DNA from: Bdellovibrionales bacterium
GTDB taxonomy: Bacteria; Bdellovibrionota; UBA2428
Length of the DNA: 9,063 nucleotides
Reading direction: 5' to 3'
Assembly: GCA_018266335.1 (NCBI GenBank)
Contig: JAFEAR010000047.1
Span: forward strand, 1-9,063
Below are positions 1-6,857 of the stretch, one piece after another. The position numbers were made by a program, and so were the translations under genes. Numbering within the stretch: the stretch's first letter is position 1; every line of letters starts with the position of its first letter. Under the pieces are notes generated by a model, which had not been told where the DNA came from, made no database searches, and saw only the letters and a list, made by a program, of their open reading frames with translations.

Positions 1-217
1 AGGCCGCACGGTGGGCCTCGGCATTGCGCGCAAACAAAATCAAACCCGACACTTCCAAATCGAGTCGGTGCACTGGCCACACGCGGCCGTGCGTTTTCTC
101 TAGTTCTCGCCCGACACAGGGTCGAGCATCGTCGGCGCCCAGACGACTCGGCACCGAGAGCCATCCCGGCGCCTTGTCCGCCGCCAGAAAGTGCGGGTTC
201 TCAAAGACGATCTTCAC
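1..217 (-). CDS. RluA-family RNA pseudouridine synthase, N-terminal part (cut by window edge)
   Basis: Isomerises uridine to pseudouridine in rRNA or tRNA in the cytoplasm. Only the first 72 codons are present; the rest lies left of position 1. The visible part begins with a typical RluA-type opening (KIVFENPHFLAADKAPGWLSVP, matching the family pattern of bad-to-good-strand followed by K-P-G-x-L-x-V-P), with K15 and G18. It continues to HRLDLEVSG at residues 50-58, where D53 is the family's catalytic aspartate. No S4 RNA-binding domain precedes this part. I chose the GTG at 217-215, which overlaps the stop codon of the RND gene as GTGA; the frame stays open further upstream, but the family homology begins right after this GTG. 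The ribosome-binding signal is weak (AAGAAG nearby), which fits translational coupling to the pump gene. The family is clear; which member (RluA, RluC, RluD, TruC or another) and which RNA site it modifies cannot be told from this fragment. Confidence 0.88.
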   Translation of the reverse strand, partial: MKIVFENPHFLAADKAPGWLSVPSRLGADDARPCVGRELEKTHGRVWPVHRLDLEVSGLILFARNAEAHRAA

Positions 218-3200
218 GCGTGCTTCTTCTTGCCGTTCACCAGACGCAGCGACCACAAACGGAAGTCATCCACGTAACGGTAGGCCGCAGGCACGATCAG
301 CAAGGTAAGGAACGTAGAACTTATCAGACCACCAATGAGCGCAATCCCCATGGCCGTACGCTGCGAACTCGCTTCGTTCAGGCCAATCGCAATAGGAATC
401 GTTCCGGCAATGATAGCGATGCTCGTCATGAGAATGGGCCGCAGACGCGTTTTGCAGGCCTTCACAATGGCCTCGTCCCGCGACAAATTACCTTCCTCAA
501 TAAGCTTCAGAGTGTAGTCCACAAGCAGAATGGAGTTCTTGGTCACCACCCCAAGGAGCATCACTAGACCGATCATCGAAAACACGTTGATACTTGCGTG
601 GGTAATGAACAGCGCCGCCAGGGCGCCACACACGGCCAGCGGCAGCGCGAGGAGAATCGTGAAGGGAATCACGAAGCTCTCGTACAAACTTGCGAGCACG
701 AGATAAATGAAGGTCACCCCCAGACTGATGGCCACAATCATGTTCTTAATGAGATCCTGAAAGTCCTCGGCCTGCCCCACGAAGCCCCAGGTAATCCCGG
801 GCGGGGGAGGCATTTCTTTCGTGAGAATATTCACCGTCTCGTTCGTCAGCGTGCTCAAAGCACCGTTGGACGCGATGTCGGACGACACCAGCACGTAACG
901 CGACTTATTCTGGCGGTTGATCTGCGAAAAACCACTCACTTCCCGGCCCATCGCGATTTGCTTGAGCGGAATGAGGTTAAAGTTCACGTTGGGCACCACG
1001 ATGTACGGAAATTCTTTGCGCACGTCGCGGTAAGCTTCATCCATTTTTACGCGGATATCGTATTCCTCACCGTTCTTGCGGTAGGTGGCTGGCACAATGC
1101 CTTCCACCCGAGCGCGTAACTCGCCCCCCGCGGTTCCCACGGCTACGCCCAGAGCTTCGGCCTTACGCCGATCGAAGACCACTTGGAACTCCGGTTTACC
1201 GGCACGGTAGTTCATGTCGGGATCCGCAATGCCCGGAATTTTTTTCATCCGTTCAAGGACCTTGCCCGAGTACTCGGCCAGTTGATCGAGATCATCACCC
1301 ATGATGTTCAAGTTGAACGGGCGCTGACCGCCACCAAATTCGTCGTAATCCTGAATTTTGATGAGCATGCCGTTGTCCGCGAATTTTTTATTCAGATCCT
1401 CGCGGAACATGTCCTTCACCTGGCTAGTCTTCATGCCGCGCTCTTTTTTACTCTTCAGACTAACGTAAATACTTCCTTTGTTGGGTTCGCCCTCTTTGTT
1501 GCCTGCCGCCGCCGAAGTCAGGCGGACCGAGGGCTGCTGACGAATATAATTGTCCATCGCCGTCACCCGATCGGCCATAGCTTCGAGGTTCGTGCCCGGA
1601 GGCATCTCGAGCTTCACTTCGAACTCACCGGAGTCGGGAGAGGGAACGAAGGTTTTGGGAATCCCGGGCGTGAGCAACAAGCTGCCAAAGAACAAGGCCA
1701 CACCAATGGCGATAATTGTCTTTGGACGCCGAAGGGTAAACCGAATTCCCTGCTCGTAAACGTTCTCCAACCAAGTCTGAAAATTATCGAAGGCCTTGAG
1801 CGCCTTGGCCACGACGCCGCTTCCACCTTCGCCGTGTTTCGCACTGCCGGCCCAGTAAGCCGACAACATGGGCGCCACGGTCATAGCGTCGAAGAGCGAA
1901 ATGCCCACGGCGAAGACCATCGTTAAACCGAATTCGCGGAAGAACTGCCCCACCACACCATCGAGGAATGCGATGGGCCCGAACACGGCCATGACCACCA
2001 AGGTAGTAGCAATAACGGCCGTGGAGACTTCCATCGTGCCTTCTTCGGCGGCCTGTTTGGCGGGCTTGCCCATTTCCATGTGGCGGAAAATGTTTTCGCG
2101 CACCACGATCGCATCGTCGATGAGCAAGCCCACCGCGAGTGAAAGCGCCAGCAACGTCATGATGTTCACGGTGAAGCCCATGGCGTACATCAAAATAAAT
2201 GCGCCCAACAGCGAGTTCGGCAGCGCCAAACCCGTAATCAAAGTAGAGCGGAAAGAGCCCAGGAAGAAGAAAACCACCACCACGCACAACAGAACGCCAA
2301 TGATGATGGACTCGTAAACGTCGTCAACGTTGTCCTTAATCTTCTTGGAACCATCGCGCACGAGGTCGAGTTCAATGTCGATACCCCGTTGTTTGAGCTC
2401 GGGCCCCAGCTTAGCGAGGGCCTTGCGCACGTCCTGCGCTACCTGCACGGTGTTGCCACCGGATTTTTTGTAAACTTCCAAAAAGATCGCGGACTCGCCA
2501 TTGATGGTGGAACGAGTTTTTTCTTCCTCGAGTCCATCCACGACCTTCGCTACGTCGCCCAGGTGAACGGGCCGATCCGAGCCCAGGAAGTTAATGGCTA
2601 CATCGCGCATGGAGTTGATATCTAGGAACTCTCCCAGCGTGCGGAAAATAGTTTCCTTCGTGCCCGAGTTTACTTTGCCGACGGGCACGTTCTTGGAGCT
2701 GGTCTCTAGGCGCTGCGCAATTTGCATGACGGGAATTTCGCGCTGCTGCAGCTTTTCGCGGTCCACGATCACCTGCACTTCGCGTTTGCGTCCCCCGACG
2801 ATTTCCACCAGGCCCACGCCCTCGGCGCGTTCGAAGACCACCTTCACCTTGTTGCAAACGATGTCATAGATATCGGCGGGCGGAAGCTTGGACCGCACGC
2901 CAATACGCATGATGGGTTGATCGGCCGGATCGAGACGCCGCACGATGGGCTCTTCGATTTCGGTGGGCAGTTTTTTGCGAATGTTCCCCAGGCGGTTACG
3001 AATTTGTTGTTCGACGTCCTTTAGGTCTACGCCCAACTTAAATTCGGCCACCACCACGGACAAAGATTCCAGGTTGTTGCTGGTGATGCGCTTGAGCCCT
3101 TCGAGGTTACCGAGCTCGTCTTCGATCGGTTTCGAAATGAGGGTTTCAATATCGTTGGGTGACGCTCCCGCGTACACCGTTTGAATCGACACGACCGGCA

Positions 3201-3324
3201 GCGAAATATTCGGAAACAAATCGACGCCCAACTTTTTGAGCGAAAAGAGCCCCGAGATCAGCAGCAGCAGAACGATACTCGAAATAAAGACGGGGCGTTT
3301 AATCGACAGGGATGCAAGACTCAT
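214..3324 (-). CDS. RND-family efflux pump, inner-membrane subunit (HAE1/AcrB-like)
   Basis: Proton-driven inner-membrane exporter of the resistance-nodulation-division superfamily. At 1036 residues it has the normal AcrB-like length. A first membrane helix lies near residues 11-29, followed by a first large periplasmic domain, helices 2-6 at about 337-490, helix 7 near 535-552, a second periplasmic domain, and helices 8-12 at about 860-1015. The proton-relay residues are present: the paired aspartates D403/D404 in helix 4 (GLLIDDAIVVREN) and K929 in helix 10 (GVVTKNSILLVDY). This pattern points to the drug/hydrophobe branch (HAE1) rather than the heavy-metal branch. The substrate is unknown. 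The ATG overlaps the stop of the tolC-type gene (ATGA), and a strong GGAGG lies 4 nt upstream. It ends overlapping the pseudouridine synthase start. An unusual aspartate (D479, in SLFDAMTVAPM) lies in helix 6. No adaptor gene accompanies it. Confidence 0.96.
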   Translation of the reverse strand: MSLASLSIKRPVFISSIVLLLLISGLFSLKKLGVDLFPNISLPVVSIQTVYAGASPNDIETLISKPIEDELGNLEGLKRITSNNLESLSVVVAEFKLGVDLKDVEQQIRNRLGNIRKKLPTEIEEPIVRRLDPADQPIMRIGVRSKLPPADIYDIVCNKVKVVFERAEGVGLVEIVGGRKREVQVIVDREKLQQREIPVMQIAQRLETSSKNVPVGKVNSGTKETIFRTLGEFLDINSMRDVAINFLGSDRPVHLGDVAKVVDGLEEEKTRSTINGESAIFLEVYKKSGGNTVQVAQDVRKALAKLGPELKQRGIDIELDLVRDGSKKIKDNVDDVYESIIIGVLLCVVVVFFFLGSFRSTLITGLALPNSLLGAFILMYAMGFTVNIMTLLALSLAVGLLIDDAIVVRENIFRHMEMGKPAKQAAEEGTMEVSTAVIATTLVVMAVFGPIAFLDGVVGQFFREFGLTMVFAVGISLFDAMTVAPMLSAYWAGSAKHGEGGSGVVAKALKAFDNFQTWLENVYEQGIRFTLRRPKTIIAIGVALFFGSLLLTPGIPKTFVPSPDSGEFEVKLEMPPGTNLEAMADRVTAMDNYIRQQPSVRLTSAAAGNKEGEPNKGSIYVSLKSKKERGMKTSQVKDMFREDLNKKFADNGMLIKIQDYDEFGGGQRPFNLNIMGDDLDQLAEYSGKVLERMKKIPGIADPDMNYRAGKPEFQVVFDRRKAEALGVAVGTAGGELRARVEGIVPATYRKNGEEYDIRVKMDEAYRDVRKEFPYIVVPNVNFNLIPLKQIAMGREVSGFSQINRQNKSRYVLVSSDIASNGALSTLTNETVNILTKEMPPPPGITWGFVGQAEDFQDLIKNMIVAISLGVTFIYLVLASLYESFVIPFTILLALPLAVCGALAALFITHASINVFSMIGLVMLLGVVTKNSILLVDYTLKLIEEGNLSRDEAIVKACKTRLRPILMTSIAIIAGTIPIAIGLNEASSQRTAMGIALIGGLISSTFLTLLIVPAAYRYVDDFRLWSLRLVNGKKKHA

Positions 3325-4775
3325 AGGGCCTCCGAAATATCTTTAGGCACGAAGAGCTTCGCCTGGGACTCCAGTTTGCGCTGCTCCGTTTTTAATTTAA
3401 GGAGCAACACCTGGGCGTCGGCCTGGTCCTGCTCAAAACTAATCACCTGAAAGGTGGTGGTGCGACCAATGTTCAGTCGCTCGTTTTCGCGTTTCACTTT
3501 GCTCTGGTTCGTACGCACCAAATCTTCCATGATGCGAATGCGCTCCGAAAGCACTTGGTGCCGGCGAGTAAGCTCCTTCCACGCACTCTCCGATTCGTAC
3601 TGGGCCTGCGCGGCCTTCAGTTCGGCACCACGCGCATCGGCCCGTAAGCCAGCGCGCACTTTATCGACCGCCGGACGATCTAAATCCATGACGAACTTAA
3701 GTCCCACCGAAGCCGTTGGCTTGCCGGTTTCGAAAGAATTGCTCAGAGCATCGCTGGCACCCGCCTCGCGACTGTTCGCAGTAACGGAACCCGCCAGCTG
3801 CAAATCGGGGCGAAGCGCATCGTGCACTTCATCCGCAGCGCCCTTCTTCACCCGCGCCTCGTAACTCTGCATAACGGCATCAATGCGCGCCGGCTGATCG
3901 GAACCGGCAAACGATTTTAAATCGCGCACCAGAGTGTAGTCGTCGTGCGCCGACTCAAGCTCGGCCGGATTGTCCACCTGCACGTAGTCGGCCAATTTGC
4001 GCGTGGCCGCCAACGACTCATCCTGAGCCGTGAGCAACTGAATACGCCGCGTGGAGGTAAGCGCCTGGGCCTGCAACAAATCCGACGAGTCGCCAATGCC
4101 GTTGCCAAGGCGACGACGAGTCCAATCCACGAGTCGCTCAGAACGTTGCAGCGATTCCTGCCGCACTTTGACTTCTTCCTTCTGATAAATCGCATCCCAG
4201 TAGGCAGCTTCGGCCGTTACGAGCAACTGACGCGCTTGGGTTTCTTGTCCCAGTTTTTCGAGCACGGCCGTGCTGGATTCACGCTCGCGCCGGGCCCGCG
4301 TGCCGGCGCCAAAGGCGTCGCGCCACAGGGACTGCGAAAATCCGAAGGTCAGTCCGGAAGTCCACGGTTCGGTAACCTTGGCCGGCAAACCGAAGGTCTC
4401 GGACTTTTTAACTTCGTAGTTAAGGGAAACACCGGTGCCCGTGGCTAATTTCTTGGCCACTCCTAAAGAAAAACTGCGCGCGGTGGTGCGGTTTCCTTGG
4501 AAACCCGGAAGGGACGGCTCACTCTGATCGTCAAAGTAAGCGGTCTGCGCCGTTAAGTACGGCGACAACACCAAATCACCCTGCTCGCGCCGCGCTTCGG
4601 CCGCCTGCTTACTGAGCGTGGTGGATTCAAAGAGGCCGTTCTTTTGCCTAACTTTGTCGAGATATTCACTAAGCGTGAGCGCTCGGGAAGGAAGCGCGCT
4701 CAGCGCAGCGCCCGCCACCAGCCCCAGCCAAAGCAAACGTTTGGTTTCCGCAGAAATACGATACGAGTGGTTCAA
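3321..4775 (-). CDS. TolC-family outer-membrane efflux channel protein
   Basis: Outer-membrane factor that should form a trimeric beta-barrel plus periplasmic alpha-helical tunnel for the exit of exported compounds. The 484-residue protein starts with a signal peptide: a basic stretch (KR at 12-13), a hydrophobic core at about 14-28 and a likely cleavage after the SRA at 30-32. There is no lipobox cysteine, so it is TolC-like rather than a lipoprotein of the OprM kind. Two OEP repeats follow. The first spans roughly 34-275, with barrel-type strands at about 97-150 and long helices at about 160-262. The second spans roughly 290-475, with strands near 325-365 and helices at about 370-475. The start is TTG at 4775-4773, chosen because AAGGAG stands 7 nt upstream and the signal peptide follows directly; it overlaps the tetR stop as TTGA. 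Its stop overlaps the pump start. It is probably the partner of the adjacent RND pump and could also serve other exporters. Confidence 0.93.
   Translation of the reverse strand: MNHSYRISAETKRLLWLGLVAGAALSALPSRALTLSEYLDKVRQKNGLFESTTLSKQAAEARREQGDLVLSPYLTAQTAYFDDQSEPSLPGFQGNRTTARSFSLGVAKKLATGTGVSLNYEVKKSETFGLPAKVTEPWTSGLTFGFSQSLWRDAFGAGTRARRERESSTAVLEKLGQETQARQLLVTAEAAYWDAIYQKEEVKVRQESLQRSERLVDWTRRRLGNGIGDSSDLLQAQALTSTRRIQLLTAQDESLAATRKLADYVQVDNPAELESAHDDYTLVRDLKSFAGSDQPARIDAVMQSYEARVKKGAADEVHDALRPDLQLAGSVTANSREAGASDALSNSFETGKPTASVGLKFVMDLDRPAVDKVRAGLRADARGAELKAAQAQYESESAWKELTRRHQVLSERIRIMEDLVRTNQSKVKRENERLNIGRTTTFQVISFEQDQADAQVLLLKLKTEQRKLESQAKLFVPKDISEAL
3329..3333 (-). promoter_or_regulatory. 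Ribosome binding site of the RND pump gene
   Basis: GGAGG on the minus strand, separated by 4 nt (CCCT) from the ATG at 3324-3322. It lies inside the last codons of the tolC-type gene, so the pump can be initiated independently or by reinitiation after the overlapping TGA stop. It supports the chosen start. Confidence 0.7.
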
Positions 4776-5422
4776 GCTAGAGCTCCTTCAAGGTAGATGG
4801 TTCGCAGTTGATGAAGAATCTGATCGCGATCACGAGGCATTTTAAGAATTTCTTTCGAAAGCTTGGTTTCGCAATCCTGGCACATCATGTAACCCTCAAT
4901 GGATTTCACCATGAGCATCACAAAGAGGAGCGGATGCACGTCGGGCTTCACAATGCCCGCATCCTTGGCTCGCTGCACGAGCGACATGATTTTCCGTGCG
5001 AAACGATCGAAGACCTCGTTAAAGAGGTCTAGCGAATGCGGCATTCCCGAATTCATTTCGTTGGTGAGAATTTTTTTCATGTGCGGGTTTTCCATGTACC
5101 CATCCACGACCCGCGACAGGAGGTGCATAATGGCCTTAACGAAAGTCTCGCGATTGAGCCCTGCGCCCCCCGCCATATTCACCGTGTCGTTCACGTCGCG
5201 CTCAATTTGCGCGGCGTACTCCCGAAGCGCGGTTTGGTAGAGCGCATCTTTGCCACCGAAGTAATAGCTAATGAGGCTGATATTCACTTGCGCATCGAGG
5301 GCGATTTGCCGCGTGGTTGCCGCGTGCAGACCCCTTTCGGCAAAAAGTTTGGTGGCCGTCTTCAGGATGCGCTGGCGAGCGTCGAGCCCACCGATCTCTT
5401 TAGATGGATGCGGAACATTCAT
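4772..5422 (-). CDS. TetR/AcrR-family transcriptional regulator of the efflux operon
   Basis: DNA-binding repressor, probably of its own operon. The N-terminal TetR domain covers about residues 14-62 of the 216-residue product, with the helix-turn-helix at about 36-55 (TTRQIALDAQVNISLISYYF) followed by the typical GGKDALY. The C-terminal domain (about 70-216) is the ligand-binding and dimerisation part. The YYFGGKDALY end of the reading head and the domain layout resemble CecR/YbiH-type regulators, but I would not assign that name. The frame is open up to a TTG at 5482. I prefer the ATG at 5422-5420 because TetR proteins usually have a short N-terminal arm, and because the longer version would place the perfect palindrome inside the gene. 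Neither start has a strong ribosome-binding site. The only two cysteines, C181 and C184, form CQDC in the ligand domain. The stop overlaps the tolC-type start by 4 nt, making this the first gene of the operon. Confidence 0.92.
   Translation of the reverse strand: MNVPHPSKEIGGLDARQRILKTATKLFAERGLHAATTRQIALDAQVNISLISYYFGGKDALYQTALREYAAQIERDVNDTVNMAGGAGLNRETFVKAIMHLLSRVVDGYMENPHMKKILTNEMNSGMPHSLDLFNEVFDRFARKIMSLVQRAKDAGIVKPDVHPLLFVMLMVKSIEGYMMCQDCETKLSKEILKMPRDRDQILHQLRTIYLEGALA
4783..4788 (-). promoter_or_regulatory. Ribosome binding site that fixes the TTG start of the tolC-type gene
   Basis: AAGGAG on the minus strand, 7 nt upstream of the TTG at 4775-4773. This is a near-ideal Shine-Dalgarno sequence and spacing, which makes the non-ATG start credible. 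It is embedded in the last codons of the tetR gene. Confidence 0.72.
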
Positions 5423-5480
5423 GCTTTTGAGTGTATCAAACGATTGATTAAATTCAATCAATCGTTTGATGTGAATGTTC
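5413..5480. repeat. Outer 9-bp inverted repeat flanking the operator palindrome
   Basis: GAACATTCA at 5413-5421 and TGAATGTTC at 5472-5480 are exact reverse complements enclosing the 15-bp palindrome. The left copy overlaps the first codons of tetR (ATGAATGTTC when read on the minus strand). The right copy is 1 bp from the palindrome while the left copy is 13 bp away, so the outer pair is not symmetric about the centre. It may be a second operator half-site pair, a remnant of an inverted duplication, or chance. Confidence 0.45.
5435..5470. promoter_or_regulatory. Perfect 15-bp inverted repeat, probable TetR operator
   Basis: The left arm 5435-5449 (ATCAAACGATTGATT) and the right arm 5456-5470 (AATCAATCGTTTGAT) are exact reverse complements, separated by the 6-nt spacer AAATTC. 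The element ends 12 bp before the chosen ATG of the tetR gene and lies in the divergent region between tetR and rmuC. TetR dimers usually bind such symmetric sites next to their own genes, so autoregulation is the natural reading. With arms of this length and a spacer, it could hold more than one dimer. There is no T-run after the stem and it sits upstream of both genes, so a terminator is unlikely. Confidence 0.75.
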
Positions 5481-5494
5481 AACTATTTGATAAT
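5466..5494 (+). promoter_or_regulatory. Candidate sigma70-type promoter for rmuC
   Basis: A -35-like TTGATG (5466-5471) and a -10-like GATAAT (5489-5494) are separated by 17 bp and point towards rmuC, about 85 bp upstream of its ATG. The -35 box lies in the right arm of the operator palindrome, so a bound TetR protein would block it. An alternative pair in the same AT-rich stretch is TTCAAC (5478-5483) with TATATT (5501-5506). Promoter calls in AT-rich DNA are weak without transcript data. I could not identify a convincing leftward promoter for the tetR operon, though it must lie in the same region. Confidence 0.4.
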
Positions 5495-5578
5495 ATTAAA
5501 TATATTTTTTAAACATTTTGGAAAAACGCCACGCTGGAGCGGTTGGACACCCCCCATGAACTGTTTTAGCCACAAAGC

Positions 5579-6841
5579 ATGAGTTACGTGTTTGCTCTGC
5601 TAGGACTGATTACGGGCGCCGCACTAGGGTACCTTCGGGGGCGTAAACAAGATCAAAACCGTCTCCTAGAACTCGAAAAAAATCTCGTCCGCCTGGAGAC
5701 CGAAAACCAACTCGCCGAAAAGCGCATTCTCGAACAAAAGCAACATGGCGAGCAACGCCTGCGCGAGCACCAAGAGGAAGTCAGCAAACTCCAGGCCCAG
5801 TCACAAACGCTCTTCGAAAACATCGGCAATCGAATTCTCGAGCAAAACACTCGTAGGTTTGCCGAACAAACCGAGAAGCTAACCGAGCAGAACACAAAAA
5901 ACCTGCAGGGCATTCTGGCTCCCCTGCGCGAAAAAATTGGCGAGTTCGAGAAGAAGGTTTCCGACTCCTACAACAATGAATCGCGCGAGCGCTTTGCCCT
6001 GAAAGAAGAACTCAAGCGCATCGTTGAGCTCAACCAACAAATGACCATCGAAGCCACCAACCTGACCCGGGCGCTCAAGGCAGACGTCAAACAACAGGGC
6101 AACTGGGGCGAGCTCATTCTCGAACGTCTACTCATGGAGTCGGGTCTGCGCGAAGGGTTGGAATACATTCTCGAAGGCGAGGGCATGAAGCTCAAGACGG
6201 CCGAAGGCGATCACCAACGTCCCGACGTCATTATTCGTTTGCCCGATGAAAAACACATCATCGTGGACTCCAAAGTCTCGCTCAAATCCTACGAGGCTTT
6301 TTGTAGTGGCCAGAGCGACAAAGACAGAGCGCGGGCGCTGAAGTCCTTTGTGGACTCCGTCAAACGTCACGTGGACGGACTCAGCGCCAAACATTACGAG
6401 TCGCTCGAGGGCGTGCGCTCGCCCGACTTTGTGCTGCTGTTCATGCCACTGGAACCGGCCTTTGCCCTGGCACTGCAGTCCGATGCGGGGCTGGTGCCCT
6501 ATGCCTGGGGTAAGAAAGTGGCCTTCGTCAGTCCCACCACCCTGCTCGCAACGCTGGGTACGGTGGCCTCGCTGTGGAAAACCGAACGACAGAATCGCAA
6601 CGCCCTCGAAATCGCGCGGCTCGGCGGCTCGCTCTACGATAAATTTGTGGGTTTCGTGTCGGACCTCGATAAAATCGGCAAGAACATCGAAGACACCCGT
6701 CGCAGCTACGACGAAGCCTTCAATAAGCTGCGCGATGGCCGCGGTAATTTAATGGTCACCGCCGAAAAAATGCGCAACCTGGGCGCGAAAGCCAGCAAAT
6801 CGCTCGACGTTAAACTTGTTCCTGAGGACTTAGAACCGTAA
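5579..6841 (+). CDS. rmuC: DNA recombination protein RmuC
   Basis: RmuC-family protein, named for its role in limiting rearrangements between inverted repeats in E. coli and thought to be a nuclease-like protein. The 420-residue product starts with a membrane anchor (about residues 3-19) followed by RGRK. A long, highly charged coiled coil runs from about 25 to 165, and the RmuC core domain from about 170 to 405. The core shows the family block QGNWGELILERLL (173-185, with E178) and a PD-(D/E)xK-like arrangement: P215-D216 in RPDVII and D230-S231-K232 in IIVDSKVSL. All expected catalytic-type residues are present, so it looks intact. The ATG at 5579 is chosen because the hydrophobic anchor begins immediately after it; there is no clear Shine-Dalgarno sequence before it. 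It is transcribed divergently from the tetR efflux operon across an AT-rich spacer and converges on the small membrane gene, with only 16 nt between the stop codons. Confidence 0.95.
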   Translation: MSYVFALLGLITGAALGYLRGRKQDQNRLLELEKNLVRLETENQLAEKRILEQKQHGEQRLREHQEEVSKLQAQSQTLFENIGNRILEQNTRRFAEQTEKLTEQNTKNLQGILAPLREKIGEFEKKVSDSYNNESRERFALKEELKRIVELNQQMTIEATNLTRALKADVKQQGNWGELILERLLMESGLREGLEYILEGEGMKLKTAEGDHQRPDVIIRLPDEKHIIVDSKVSLKSYEAFCSGQSDKDRARALKSFVDSVKRHVDGLSAKHYESLEGVRSPDFVLLFMPLEPAFALALQSDAGLVPYAWGKKVAFVSPTTLLATLGTVASLWKTERQNRNALEIARLGGSLYDKFVGFVSDLDKIGKNIEDTRRSYDEAFNKLRDGRGNLMVTAEKMRNLGAKASKSLDVKLVPEDLEP

Positions 6842-6857
6842 CTAGATGGCCGCGCGC

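Noticed and set aside
24..308. Plus-strand open frame of 94 codons at the left edge
   Set aside because: It overlaps the pseudouridine synthase and the end of the pump gene on the other strand, both of which have clear family motifs.
1183..1926. Plus-strand open frame of 247 codons opposite the RND pump gene
   Set aside because: It is antisense to a clearly conserved pump gene, is rich in His and Arg as expected from a shadow frame, and shows no recognisable domain. The frames at 598-1119 and 1868-2317 were rejected on the same grounds.
5435..5470. Palindrome as a Rho-independent terminator
   Set aside because: It lies upstream of two divergent genes, its stem is AT-rich, and no T-run follows directly. 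An operator fits better.
5423..5482. Extended TetR start at TTG 5482, adding 20 residues
   Set aside because: It would place the perfect palindrome inside the coding sequence and has no Shine-Dalgarno sequence. The ATG at 5422 gives a normal TetR N-terminal arm.
5036..5512. Plus-strand open frame of 158 codons opposite tetR
   Set aside because: It is a shadow of the TetR coding sequence with no domain or plausible start signal.
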